A stretch of DNA of 64,000 nt from Rhea pennata (GCF_028389875.1 NC_084663.1:208661876-208725875), one strand, 5' to 3'. Positions 1 to 11,028 are shown, numbered from the stretch's first letter. The notes: a model not told the origin generated them from the sequence alone. Made by a program: numbers and translations.

Positions 1-175
1 TTGTCAAGCTCTTGAGAACATAGGCCTTTTTCCCCACCCCCCTGCAGGAGTGAGGCCTGGGGAGGCTTTCCAGCTGTCTCAAGTGATGCGCTCTGTGCTC
101 AGAGAGCCAGGGAAGTTGAGACCAGTGTGTCACGGGCTTTGACAGTCGTTGATGCATCTGCCTGTGTTGTTTCAG

Positions 176-261
176 CTCTGCAGTTGATGCAGGAAGACCA
201 TCATCCCAGTGTGCAGCAGGCAGCAGCTCAGGTCCTCAGAGACAACTGGCCAGAGCTGTGA
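176..261 (+). CDS. Last exon of HEAT-type gene from upstream unit (partial)
   Basis: After a good acceptor (TTGTTTCAG ending at 175, with a second AG at 182-183) the frame reads LMQEDHHPSVQQAAAQVLRD, then NWPEL and stop at 259-261. The pattern of alternating hydrophobic residues with a Q/A-rich helix is typical of a HEAT-repeat helix. An AATAAA follows at 364-369, so this is a convincing 3' terminal exon. The earlier exons of this copy lie in the unit before the window. The exact acceptor is uncertain: using the second AG, the exon starts at 184 in phase 0. The family guess (maestro/MROH-like) is from memory and not proven here. Confidence 0.6.
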
Positions 262-363
262 AATGTTCAGACCAGCTCGGAGGTCACCAGAGTGCACCTC
301 CCCCAGGAAAGTGAAGGGTGAGAAGGCCGTGCTAGCAGGGAGCCAGTGCACTCAGCTGACAAA

Positions 364-369
364 AATAAA
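364..369 (+). promoter_or_regulatory. Poly(A) signal, upstream gene copy
   Basis: AATAAA lies 103 bases after the stop of the terminal exon, which implies a very short 3' untranslated region. It is conserved in every unit. Confidence 0.6.
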
Positions 370-2469
370 GCCTTGCTTGTGGAGCAGAAGCTCGTGCAGT
401 GCTCGCTTGTGGCCGAGGCCTCTTGACAAGCCCCTGGCTCCGGCAGGGCTGTTGTGGTGCCTGCGGACCTGCTGTCCTTGCAGTGTGTCTGAGCTGTATG
501 TGTATGGGGGAAGGGAGGTAGAGAGGGCTGTGAATCCTAACCTGACCTTGAACGCCATGAGGTGGTGAAGTGATTCCAGAATGCATATGTGGGAGGGTTG
601 TGTTCTGGCAAGGCGGGGATTGATCTTCCAGAGCCTGGAGGAGTAGCCTCTGGCCATTTGTGGGTGTTTGGACTCTGGTTTTTGTGTTGCTGACCCCTCA
701 GGGGGGCCTTGCCCAAGGAAAACCTGAGGAAGAAGCGAGGGGGGAAGGGGAATCGCCCTTGTTTGGATGACAAAGTGCCAGAGAGGTCTAAGTAAGAAGT
801 CTCCCAGGAAGCACTGGGAGTGCTCTTCTGTTCTTTCTAAAACGTGGCTCCTCTGAGCGACTGGTGAAGGAAGAGCTGCCTGGGAAGACCTTGTGCCCTG
901 AGACGCTCCTCCTGAGCCACAGAGAAAGCTCGGAGATGCTCTGGGGAGGAAGACGGAGGACCTGGGCAGGGCTCTGGCAGGCATGGGACCTGGGAGCAAG
1001 CCAGGAAGAGGGCAGGTAGCTGTAGAAGTAGGGGCACACGAGGACTTCGAGCACCCAAGCCTCTACTCAGAAGGGTGCTCGTGTGTGTCACACCCGCAGG
1101 CATCCTGTATGGCAGCAGGGTGCAAAATGCCAGGCCCTAGAAAGAGAGAGAGTGGAGTAGTACTGCTTGGGCTGTGGACGGAACTACCCAGGCTGTATTC
1201 AACACAAAACACAGCAGGTGGAAAGAGAGCTGATTTCAGTGCATTACTTATGTTTTATGTAGCAGCCTTGTGTTACAGCATTCACCTGTGGGATGGGAGA
1301 AGCCCACAGCTTGTCCTGATGAGGCTGGGAAGGGGCTGAGCAAGGAATTGAAGAGGAACGATAGATTCCATGGACTTCACTGCTTTTAGGTTCTCATTGC
1401 TAACAATTTTCTCAAAGTAATCCAAAGACTTGAATTTCACCCCCAAAGATGGAGACTCCAGGATCACGAGGCAGTCAGCTATTTCCCTACAAGATGTGTG
1501 CCATAGGCAACAGTTTTGGGCAAGGGAAGGCTTGAGGAAAGGGTTTGGTGATTGGCGCCAGCACAAACAATGTGGATGGTGGGTCTCACTTCTGCCCTAG
1601 TAACTTCTTCCCGCCACTTGTCAGCTCTGAAGAGCTGAGGGTCTCCCTTCACAGGATTCCTTCTCTCCGGGGCTGGGGCTGTCTAGAGGAGAAAGAGCAG
1701 TGTTTTCTGAAGGGAGTGGAGAGAGCAAATGCGGGGCAAAGCCCTGCACCGCCTCCCGGCTGGAGAGATGACAGTCTGCCTTTCAGGCTGCTCCGCTGGC
1801 CTTGGAGCGGGTGCCTCTCCTCCATCATTGCGAGAGGACACTGACACCGGCTTTCTGCACGAGGGCTCTCATAAGCATGCGCACAAGCATCTGTGGGCTT
1901 CTCTCAAGGATTCTTCTGTCAGAACAATTCTACTTCATGCAAAAAGTAAAACCCTGTGTGCCTGACACAGGCTCCCCTATCTCCATCAGAAGCATGCTAC
2001 TCTCAGCTGGCTTGCTCAGGCATTTGGACCACTAATTCGACCCTGGCCGTTCAGGTGATTCCTTTCAGGAAAAGAGTTGGCACAATTGTCAGTTCCCGCA
2101 GCCTTCATCCTCCAAATCCTTGGATGAAGACATTGCTCCGTAAAAGCAGAAGAGGATCATGTTGCCTATCATCAGACCGTTAGGCCATTCCGTCCCAATG
2201 AAGTAGCACTGACCGCTACAGAGGCAAACAACGAGGTTTCCTTAGCAGGCCCTGGAAGTGGAACACTAGTGCGGAGCCAGTCTAAATGAGAAACTTCCAA
2301 CCTAATCCCATCAGTTCAGGGAGTGCCAAGAAGGGCTTTCCGGTGAGCGAGCGCGAGGAACTGTGTGAGCAGTGCGACTGACTAACCAGTGCCGATTTCC
2401 AGTGTCTGTCTTCTGTGTAAAGTCTCTCCTGCCTCTCACAAGGAGGTGCTTGCTGGTTTTGCCTTTCAG
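370..2469. other. Unit stretch without supported exon (same in other units)
   Basis: This lies between one gene copy's poly(A) signal and the next copy's first recognised exon, so the promoter and any 5' exons should be here. I found no TATA box, CpG-island-like core or in-frame exon I would defend. A possible exon at 923-1014 (AG before, GT after, open in one frame) does not match the phase needed by the exon at 2470. On the minus strand a 94-codon open frame (1282-1566) has ordinary protein-like composition but no recognised relatives. The stretch recurs at about 6063-7541, 11137-13236, 16830-18308 and 21902-23380. Confidence 0.5.
1802..2422. repeat. 621-bp segment unique to long units (unit 1)
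   Basis: Long and short units are collinear up to CTGGCC and again from TCTCTCCTGCC. The 621 bases between are present only in long units. I see no terminal repeats, poly(A) tail or LTR ends, so it does not look like a recent mobile insertion. A deletion in short units is as likely. No exon in it stays open with proper splice sites. Confidence 0.85.
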
Positions 2470-5400
2470 GGACGGAGAGCGAGGCTTGTAGAACAACGTC
2501 CCTGTACCTGCTCAGATCTTTGGTTCGCTGTGACCGTAAGTAACACTTGGAGGACAGTAAGGGGAGTGGTGTGGGCTTGACTGCACGCACACTAAACGTG
2601 GCCCAAGCTCCTCTCCCCGGTTCAACTGAGAAAGGTCACGCCAGTGGTGAGGCACAGAGATGCTAAGTGCTCACAAAGGTTGTGTTATCCAGGTGACTTG
2701 TGTTCTGCTGAACTGTACTGAAGCAGCTGAAGAATCTGCCTGGAGAGTTAGAAGCCGGGCTGCCCCAGGGGCGACGTTTTAAGCTCAGGAAGGCTCCAAG
2801 CACAAACAGCAGCAAATTGCAGGGGAGATCCCATCCCTCTAAGTCTGTCTGCGTGAGGCAGTCCCCGTAAAATAGTTGTGCCTGTAGAAGCGGAGTTGCT
2901 CACAGCTTCTGCTGCTTCTACTGACACCAGACTTCTGACCTGTGCTTTCTGCCGAGTTGTGCAGGATAGGGAGCCTTTGACCATGTTGTTGTTGAGAGGG
3001 CACTCTGCGGCAGCGTATCCGTATTTCTTTCAGCTCTGAGAATAAGAGAGAAAATGCGCCTGGTTGTGAAGGCAGTGGGATCTGTGTTTGGAGACCACCG
3101 GAGTAAGGTGAGGTGGTTGCGGAAGGGATGGTACCGCGGTGAGTGGCAGCAAAAGCACTTCCCTCTGTGTCGACCCTGGCAAGGAAGTGAGAGTAGGGTG
3201 CTATTCTGGACCTAGCCCAGGTTTCCGGCTCTGTCCTGCTAGCAGCAGAGCTACTGTGAGGAGGGGGCCTTGGGGACTGCCTTGTCCAGTGGCTGGGACT
3301 GCCGAATGAGCAGCTGGGCACATCTTCCGGGTGATGGTTGACGAGCTCTAAGTGGAGCCTTGCAAAGAGGCGGGAGAGAGACTGCCGAGGGGAAGGGGCA
3401 TGCCGCATTCTTGCATTGGCTAAAGAGGAGGCCTGGCGGTGAAGCCCAGCAGTGAAACCAGAAGCTAAGAAATCTTCTGCCTCCTTGTCAGCCCTCCACA
3501 GATCCTAGGGACTTTATGTGTATACCGGTGAGAGGCAGCTTTCCTTGAGCTTTTGGCGAGAAGGACTAATCGCTCCCCTCCTTGGCAATCGCTCCCTGGC
3601 AGGTGAAGGCTGCGATCCTCTCTTTCATGAAGGAGCTGTTCCGCTCTGGTGTGGAGAACTGTTTGGCGTGGGGCATGGTGGCCTATATTTTCACAGAGTT
3701 CAGTCGGGCCACCAGCAGGCTGGTAAGAGCGGACCTTGACGGTTTGGACTGTGTTCTGCGCCCTTTGTGTGTTGATGGCTCCACTGAGGCTGTGGAGGCG
3801 CCCAGGCTCTGGAGTCCCGGGTGTCACAAACTGATTGGCATCCAAAGGGGCATGCCCCATGGGTATCTCTACCGCAAAAGACAGCAAAAGACAGATGCAT
3901 GGGCTAAGCAGGACAAGCTGGAAAAGCCCTCTGATTGTTTCCTTGTCCTCTGCCCCTCCCAAGCCTCTCCTGTCCTCTCAAGAAGTCTGGGGCTCTGTGT
4001 CCTTTCAGGAAGCAAAGGGGCCATTGGCAAATGGCTTTCTTGAGTGTTGACAGCCGGCTCCGCAGCGGGGAAATCCTCGTAGATGGTTCGCTAGAAGAGT
4101 GACTTGCTGAAGATCTTAATTCTGCCTGGGCCTTTTCTCGCCAAGAGGAATTCTTGGTTATTCATTTGCTATGAGGCTGCTGCAGGCCTCATATGGCTGC
4201 ATGGAGAAAAGCGGAAAGGACTCCCACTCCCACTTCCTCCTCCTCCTCCTCCTCCTCGCTGAGGCCAGTCGTGCTGTATTTCCAGTGCAGCAAAAGAGCG
4301 TGACTCCTCTGGAGAACACAGTTCCTTGCATTTCCTTTGGTGTCACCACAAGAGTGCTCGTGCCACGGAGCACCTCCTGTGCTTAATACACAATCTCCGT
4401 GACTGGGCTGTGCATCCAGACAGGCAGTGGCTCTCTGTGGCTCCATTCTGTGTAGCTTTTCCTGCAGCAAGGGATCTGCCACGCTGTTTCCCCCTGTCTT
4501 CTCGCCAGCACACTCTAAGGCTTCCCATTCTTGTCTTTTCTCAGGTGACGTGTGCTCCCAAATCAAAAGCCCCTACTTTCTCCTCCTGAAACCCCTAGCC
4601 TCCAACTGAAGAAAGAGGAACCGAGGGGAGTGTGTGCAAACGTCTGTCTTGCAGGAGTCAAGAGACCTATCTGAGAGGGAAGCGCTGGAAGAAAGCACGC
4701 TTCAAAGTCTGTGCTTGCAAGTCCTTCACTCTCTGGACATCTCAGCGAGCGGGATGGCGAGAGTAAGTTGTCTGAGCACCGGGTGCTCCTTCTGGCCTTG
4801 AGGATGCTTTCTTCTAGCCCTCGTCCTCTCCACTGAGAAGCTCTTCAGAGCCTGAGGCTGCGAGAAGGTCATGTCAGAGGGGAGGGGAAAGAGCGTCTTG
4901 TGAGTTACAACGCAAGAGGTGGGCTCAAGTGAAGATCAGGGCAGTGGCCTGGAACGAGAAGAGGTAGAGGAGAAAGGCCAGGAGAGATGGGAAGTGGCAG
5001 CGTGGAGCAGGGGCATTGGTGGTTCAGTGGTAGAATTCTCGCCCGCCACGCGGGAGGCCCGGGTTCGATTCCCGGCCAATGCAGCGTTCCTATTTAGCTC
5101 CGGAAGTGCAGCTTACGGGAGTGGACGGTGTGGTGGATTGAGAGCTGGCCGGAAGGCAGAGCTCGGAGGGCTCTCCTCAGCGGTGCAGAGTCTAGTTGGA
5201 AGCCTGTGGCTGCTACGGGGTCCAGTCTTGTTCAACTTATTCCTCAGTGACATGGGTGAAGGGACAGAGAGCCTGCCCAGCAAGTTTACTGATGATCCCC
5301 AAAGCCCATCACCAATGTCGGAGATGCGTCAGAGACTAGCCTGGGAACCGGGGCTACCATGGGAAGTGTCTTGATGTGTACACATTTGCACGGTGTGAGT

Positions 5401-5954
5401 AGGTGTGATCCTGGAGAACGCAGATGCCTGGTGGCTGAGAGCGCAGGAAATGAGTCTTCTAAGTACGGGTAGGTTACAACTGCCCATCCTGCACTCCACT
5501 GCCTCCTAGTCTGGGCAAAGACATCAGCACCTTCTGCTGCCCTCTGCTGCCCCTTCTCTCTGGTGTGCTGCCCCAAACCTTGGCTAGGGAGTGGCTTAAT
5601 CCCAGGTGAATGTGGACTCAGAACTCTTGCATCCCCAGCCTAGTTCCTGCTAAAGCAAGAATGCCTTTTGCATGGAAGCAGACTTGGGGGAAGTTGTCAA
5701 GCTCTTGAGAACATAGGCCTTTTCCCCCACCCCCCTGCAGGAGTGAGGCCTGGGGAGGCTTTCCAGCTGTCTCAAGTGATGCGCTCTGTGCTCAGAGAGC
5801 CAGGGAAGTTGAGACCAGTGTGTCATGGGCTTTGACAGTCGTTGATGCATCTGCCTGTGTTGTTTCAGCTCTGCAGTTGATGCAGGAAGACCATCATCCC
5901 AGTGTGCAGCAGGCAGCAGCTCAGGTCCTCAGAGACAACTGGCCAGAGCTGTGA
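2470..5954 (+). CDS. HEAT-type (maestro/MROH-like?) gene copy 1, spliced, 5' end unknown
   Basis: The exons I support are 2470-2535, 3034-3107, 3603-3722, 4655-4762 and, in the next unit, 5877-5954. Each has a pyrimidine-rich AG acceptor and a GT donor, and the phases agree through the whole chain. It gives about 147 residues, all open. Landmarks in order are TSLYLLRSLVRCD, then LRIREKMRLVVKAVGSVFGD, then VKAAILSFMKELFRSG with FTEFSRATSRL, then LQSLCLQVLHSLDISASGM, then a short C-terminal helix. Amphipathic helix pairs of this kind fit HEAT repeats. I recall similar FSR..SRL and SLD.SA.GM strings in bird maestro (MROH)-like proteins, which act as helical scaffolds of unknown function. No first exon or promoter is visible, and middle exons of a full MROH gene are absent, so this may be an amplified gene fragment. 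The tRNA-Gly gene and a CR1 lie in the last intron. Confidence 0.5.
4235..4255 (+). repeat. (TCC)7 microsatellite in array unit
   Basis: Seven TCC repeats in the intron between the third and fourth recognised exons. It recurs with seven repeats at 9307-9327, 15002-15022 and 20074-20094, but with five at 25146-25160 in the edge copy. It creates misleading poly-Leu and poly-Glu open frames. Confidence 0.9.
5013..5083 (+). tRNA. tRNA-Gly(GCC), unit 1, C at position 33
   Basis: This 71-nt cloverleaf has a perfect 7-bp acceptor stem (GCATTGG with CCAATGC), discriminator A, anticodon GCC at 5045-5047 and no intron. The A box (TGGTTCAGTGG, 5020-5030) and B box (GGTTCGATTCC, 5062-5072) are intact. 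It matches the vertebrate glycine tRNA as I know it, except that the base before the anticodon (position 33, at 5044) is C instead of the near-universal T. There is no run of four or more T downstream until 5666-5669, so a normal RNA polymerase III terminator is missing nearby. The gene sits in the last intron of the HEAT-type gene. It may be a decayed but homogenised tRNA gene or a specialised one. Confidence 0.9.
5120..5304 (+). mobile_element. CR1 LINE fragment in unit 1
   Basis: Aligns by eye to the reverse-transcriptase part of the CR1 at 46630-46820: TGGATTGAGA, then AAGGCAGAGCT, then GTCTTGTTCAACTT, then TGATGATCCC. It is short, diverged, and truncated at both ends within the coding region. 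Confidence 0.8.
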
Positions 5955-6056
5955 AATGTTCAGACCAGCTCGGAGGTCACCAGAGTGCACCTCCCCCAGG
6001 AAAGTGAAGGGTGAGAAGGCCGTGCTAGCAGGGAGCCAGTGCACTCAGCTGACAAA

Positions 6057-6062
6057 AATAAA
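6057..6062 (+). promoter_or_regulatory. Poly(A) signal, gene copy 1
   Basis: AATAAA at the same distance after the stop codon at 5952-5954. Confidence 0.6.
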
Positions 6063-7541
6063 GCCTTGCTTGTGGAGCAGAAGCTCGTGCAGTGCTCGCT
6101 TGTGGCCGAGGCCTCTTGACAAGCCCCTGGCTCTGGCAGGGCTGTTGTGGTGCCTGCGGACCTGCTGTCCTTGCAGTGTGTCTGAGCTGTATGTGTATGG
6201 GGGAAGGGAGGTAGAGAGGGCTGTGAATCCTAACCTGACCTTGAACGCCATGAGGTGGTGAAGTGATTCCAGAATGCATATGTGGGAGGGTTGTGTTCTG
6301 GCAAGGCGGGGATTGATCTTCCAGAGCCTGGAGGAGTAGCCTCTGGCCATTTGTGGGTGTTTGGACTCTGGTTTTTGTGTTGCTGACCCCTCAGGGGGGC
6401 CTTGCCCAAGGAAAACCTGAGGAAGAAGCGAGGGGGGAAGGGGAATCGCCCTTGTTTGGATGACAAAGTGCCAGAGAGGTCTAAGTAAGAAGTCTCCCAG
6501 GAAGCACTGGGAGTGCTCTTCTGTTCTTTCTAAAACGTGGCTCCTCTTAGCGACTGGTGAAGGAAGAGCTGCCTGGGAAGACCTTGTGCCCTGAGACGCT
6601 CCTCCTGAGCCACAGAGAAAGCTCGGTGATGCTCTGGGGAGGAAGACGGAGGACCTGGGCAGGGCTCTGGCAGGCATGGGACCTGGGAGCAAGCCAGGAA
6701 GAGGGCAGGTAGCTGTAGAAGTAGGGGCACACGAGGACTTCGAGCACCCAAGCCTCTACTCAGAAGGGTGCTCGTGTGTGTCACACCCGCAGGCATCCTG
6801 TATGGCAGCAGGGTGCAAAATGCCAGGCCCTAGAAAGAGAGAGAGTGGAGTAGTACTGCTTGGGCTGTGGACGGAACTACCCAGGCTGTATTCAACACAA
6901 AACACAGCAGGTGGAAAGAGAGCTGATTTCAGTGCATTACTTATGTTTTATGTAGCAGCCTTGTGTTACAGCATTCACCTGTGGGATGGGAGAAGCCCAC
7001 AGCTTGTCCTGATGAGGCTGGGAAGGGGCTGAGCAAGGAATTGAAGAGGAACGATAGATTCCATGGACTTCACTGCTTTTAGGTTCTCATTGCTAACAAT
7101 TTTCTCAAAGTAATCCAAAGACTTGAATTTCACCCCCAAAGATGGAGACTCCAGGATCACGAGGCAGTCAGCTATTTCCCTACAAGATGTGTGCCATAGG
7201 CAACAGTTTTGGGCAAGGGAAGGCTTGAGGAAAGGGTTTGGTGATTGGCCCCAGCACAAACAAAGTGGATGGTGGGTCTCACTTCTGCCCTAGTAACTTC
7301 TTCCTGCCACTTGTCAGCTCTGAAGAGCTGAGGGTCTCCCTTCACAGGATTCCTTCTCTCCGGGGCTGGGGCTGTCTAGAGGAGAAAGAGCAGTGTTTTC
7401 TGAAGGGAGTGGAGAGAGCAAATGCGGGGCAAAGCCCTGCACCGCCTCCCGGCTGGAGAGATGACAGTCTGCCTTTCAGGCTGCTCCGCTGGCCTCTCTC
7501 CTGCCTCTCACAAAGAGGCGCTTGCTGGTTTTGCCTTTCAG

Positions 7542-10500
7542 GGACGGAGAGCGAGGCTTGTAGAACAACGTCCCTGTACCTGCTCAGATCTTTGGTTCGC
7601 TGTGACCGTAAGTAACACTTGGAGGACAGTAAGGGGAGTGGTGTGGGCTTGACTGCACGCACACTAAACGTGGCCCAAGCTCCTCTCCCCGGTTCAACTG
7701 AGAAAGGTCACGCCAGTGGTGAGGCACAGAGATGCTAAGTGCTCACAAAGGTTGTGTTATCCAGGTGACTTGTGTTCTGCTGAACTGTACTGAAGCAGCT
7801 GAAGAATCTGCCTGGAGAGTTAGAAGCCGGGCTGCCCCAGGGGCGACGTTTTAAGCTCAGGAAGGCTCCAAGCACAAACAGCAGCAAATTGCAGGGGAGA
7901 TCCCATCCCTCTAAGTCTGTCTGCGTGAGGCAGTCCCCGTAAAATAGTTGTGCCTGTAGAAGCGGAGTTGCTCACAGCTTCTGCTGCTTCTACTGACACC
8001 AGACTTCTGACCTGTGCTTTCCGCCGAGTTGTGCAGGATAGGGAGCCTTTGACCACGTTGTTGTTGAGAGGGCACTCTGCGGCAGCGTATCCGTATTTCT
8101 TTCAGCTCTGAGAATAAGAGAGAAAATGCGCCTGGTTGTGAAGGCAGTGGGATCTGTGTTTGGAGACCACCGGAGTAAGGTGAGGTGGTTGCGGAAGGGA
8201 TGGTACCGCGGTGAGTGGCAGCAAAAGCACTTCCCTCTGTGTCGACCCTGGCAAGGAAGTGAGAGTAGGGTGCTATTCTGGACCTAGCCCAGGTTTCCGG
8301 CTCTGTCCTGCTAGCAGCAGAGCTACTGTGAGGAGGGGGCCTTGGGGACTGCCTTGTCCAGTGGCTGGGACTGCCGAATGAGCAGCTGGGCACATCTTCC
8401 GGGTGATGGTTGACGAGCTCTAAGTGGAGCCTTGCAAAGAGGCGGGAGAGAGACTGCCGAGGGGAAGGGGCATGCCGCATTCTTGCATTGGCTAAAGAGG
8501 AGGCCTGGCGGTGAAGCCCAGCAGTGAAACCAGAAGCTAAGAAATCTTCTGCCTCCTTGTCAGCCCTCCACAGATCCTAGGGACTTTATGTGTATACCGG
8601 TGAGAGGCAGCTTTCCTTGAGCTTTTGGCGAGAAGGACTAATCGCTCCCCTCCTTGGCAATCGCTCCCTGGCAGGTGAAGGCTGCGATCCTCTCTTTCAT
8701 GAAGGAGCTGTTCCGCTCTGGTGTGGAGAACTGTTTGGCGTGGGGCATGGTGGCCTATATTTTCACAGAGTTCAGTCGGGCCACCAGCAGGCTGGTAAGA
8801 GCGGACCTTGACGGTTTGGACTGTGTTCTGCGCCCTTTGTGTGTTGATGGCTCCACTGAGGCTGTGGAGGCGCCCAGGCTCTGGAGTCCCGGGTGTCACA
8901 AACTGATTGGCATCCAAAGGGGCATGCCCCATGGGTATCTCTACCGCAAAAGACAGCAAAAGACAGATGCATGGGCTAAGCAGGACAAGCTGGAAAAGCC
9001 CTCTGATTGTTTCCTTGTCCTCTGCCCCTCCCAAGCCTCTCCTGTCCTCTCAAGAAGTCTGGGGCTCTGTGTCCTTTCAGGAAGCAAAGGGGCCATTGGC
9101 AAATGGCTTTCTTGAGTGTTGACAGCCGGCTCCGCAGCGGGGAAATCCTCGTAGATGGTTCGCTAGAAGAGTGACTTGCTGAAGATCTTAATTCTGCCTG
9201 GGCCTTTTCTCGCCAAGAGGAATTCTTGGTTATTCATTTGCTATGAGGCTGCTGCAGGCCTCATATGGCTGCATGGAGAAAAGCGGAAAGGACTCCCACT
9301 CCCACTTCCTCCTCCTCCTCCTCCTCCTCGCTGAGGCCAGTCGTGCTGTATTTCCAGTGCAGCAAAAGAGCGTGACTCCTCTGGAGAACACAGTTCCTTG
9401 CATTTCCTTTGGTGTCACTACAAGAGTGCTCGTGCCACGGAGCACCTCCTGTGCTTAATACACAATCTCCGTGACTGGGCTGTGCATCCAGACAGGCAGT
9501 GGCTCTCTGTGGCTCCATTCTGTGTAGCTTTTCCTGCAGCAGGGGATCTGCCACGCTGTTTCCCCCTGTCTTCTCGCCAGCACACTCTAAGGCTTCCCAT
9601 TCTTGTCTTTTCTCAGGTGACGTGTGAAAAATCAAATCAAAAGCCCCTACTTTCTCCTCCTGAAACCCCTAGCCTCCAACTGAAGAAAGAGGAACCGAGG
9701 GGAGTGTGTGCAAACGTCTGTCTTGCAGGAGTCAAGAGACCTATCTGAGAGGGAAGCGCTGGAAGAAAGCACGCTTCAAAGTCTGTGCTTGCAAGTCCTT
9801 CACTCTCTGGACATCTCAGCGAGCGGGATGGCGAGAGTAAGTTGTCTGAGCACCGAGTGCTCCTTCTGGCCTTGAGGATGCTTTCTTCTAGCCCTCGTCC
9901 TCTCCACTGAGAAGCTCTTCAGAGCCTGAGGCTGCGAGAAGGTCATGTCAGAGGGGAGGGGAAAGAGCGTCTTGTGAGTTACAACGCAAGAGGTGGGCTC
10001 AAGTGAAGATCAGGGCAGTGGCCTGGAACGAGAAGAGGTAGAGGAGAAAGGCCAGGAGAGATGGGAAGTGGCAGCGTGGAGCAGGGGCATTGGTGGTTCA
10101 GTGGTAGAATTCTCGCCCGCCACGCGGGAGGCCCGGGTTCGATTCCCGGCCAATGCAGCGTTCCTATTTAGCTCCGGAAGTGCAGCTTACGGGAGTGGAC
10201 GGTGTGGTGGATTGAGAGCTGGCCGGAAGGCAGAGCTTGGAGGGCTCTCCTCAGCGGTGCAGAGTCTAGTTGGAAGCCTGTGGCTGCTACGGGGTCCAGT
10301 CTTGTTCAACTTATTCCTCAGTGACATGGGTGAAGGGACAGAGAGCCTGCCCAGCAAGTTTACTGATGATCCCCAAAGCCCATCACCAATGTCGGAGATG
10401 CGTCAGAGACTAGCCTGGGAACCGGGGCTACCATGGGAAGTGTCTTGATGTGTACACATTTGCACGGTGTGAGTAGGTGTGATCCTGGAGAACGCAGATG

Positions 10501-11028
10501 CCTGGTGGCTGAGAGCGCAGGAAATGAGTCTTCTAAGTACGGGTAGGTTACAACTGCCCATCCTGCACTCCACTGCCTCCTAGTCTGGGCAAAGACATCA
10601 GCACCTGCTGCTGCCCTCTGCTGCCCCTTCTCTCTGGTGTGCTGCCCCAAACCTTGGCTAGGGAGTGGCTTAATCCCAGGTGAATGTGGACTCAGAGCTC
10701 TTGCATCCCCAGCCTAGTTCCTGCTAAAGCAAGAATGCCTTTTGCATGGAAGCAGACTTGGGGGAAGTTGTCAAGCTCTTGAGAACATAGGCCTTTTTCC
10801 CCACCCCCCTGCAGGAGTGAGGCCTGGGGAGGCTTTCCAGCTGTCTCAAGTGATGCGCTCTGTGCTCAGAGAGCCAGGGAAGTTGAGACCAGTGTGTCAC
10901 GGGCTTTGACAGTCGTTGATGCATCTGCCTGTGTTGTTTCAGCTCTGCAGTTGATGCAGGAAGACCATCATCCCAGTGTGCAGCAGGCAGCAGCTCAGGT
11001 CCTCAGAGACAACTGGCCAGAGCTGTGA
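7542..11028 (+). CDS. HEAT-type gene copy 2, spliced, 5' end unknown
   Basis: The exons are 7542-7607, 8106-8179, 8675-8794, 9729-9836 and 10951-11028. Exon sequence and splice sites match copy 1, so the predicted product is the same. This copy sits in a short unit, so the segment just upstream of its first recognised exon differs: the 621 bp are missing and the sequence runs directly from about 7495 into the first acceptor. If an upstream exon exists, it must lie in the part shared by both unit types or be alternative. Confidence 0.5.
10087..10157 (+). tRNA. tRNA-Gly(GCC), unit 2, C at position 33
   Basis: Identical to the unit 1 gene, with C at 10118. The flanks are also the same, including the lack of a T-run terminator close by. 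Confidence 0.9.
10194..10378 (+). mobile_element. CR1 LINE fragment in unit 2
   Basis: Same fragment as in unit 1, at the same place 36 bp after the tRNA gene. Confidence 0.8.

Larger units (their letters stand above)
1..5693 (+). repeat. Array unit 1, long type (A)
   Basis: This is the long form with the extra 621-bp segment at 1802-2422. Diagnostic bases match unit 3: C at the site in the CACGGG stretch near 131, and the CTCCGG form near 437. It differs from unit 3 at very few sites, for example ACCATG instead of ACCACG near 2980 and a C/T change near 4346. It is therefore a recent dimer-level duplicate of unit 3. Confidence 0.95.
5694..10767 (+). repeat. Array unit 2, short type (B)
   Basis: This is the short form without the 621-bp segment. 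It shares private bases with unit 4 in its left part (TCATGG near 5825, TCTTAGC near 6546, an altered pair near 7250-7264). It also has its own changes in the right part, such as a small replacement near 9627-9632 next to a splice acceptor-like site. Confidence 0.95.

Noticed and set aside
352-999. Long minus-strand open frame (215 codons) in each array unit
   Set aside because: It overlaps the poly(A) region of the sense gene, is rich in Pro, Ser and Arg as expected from GC-rich antisense shadow, and has no domain or splice context.
923-1014. Possible 5' exon with AG and GT borders
   Set aside because: Its end phase does not fit the next supported exon at 2470, and no homology is recognised.
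2839-3408. 189-codon minus-strand frame in each unit
   Set aside because: It runs antisense over the second recognised exon and has shadow-like composition. There is no independent support.
3465-3962. 165-codon minus-strand frame in each unit
   Set aside because: It is antisense to the VKAAILSF exon, which has clear splice sites and matching phases.
4009-4050. Possible extra exon after an acceptor-like CCTTTCAG at 4001-4008
   Set aside because: In the required phase it hits a stop after 13 codons, and skipping it keeps the chain open, so I left it out.
4171-4386. Open frame with a poly-Leu run
   Set aside because: The run is just the (TCC)n microsatellite.
4655-5304. tRNA-Gly plus CR1 as a SINE
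   Set aside because: The CR1 part after the tRNA is an internal coding fragment without the CR1 3' tail a SINE would need, and about 36 unrelated bases separate the two.
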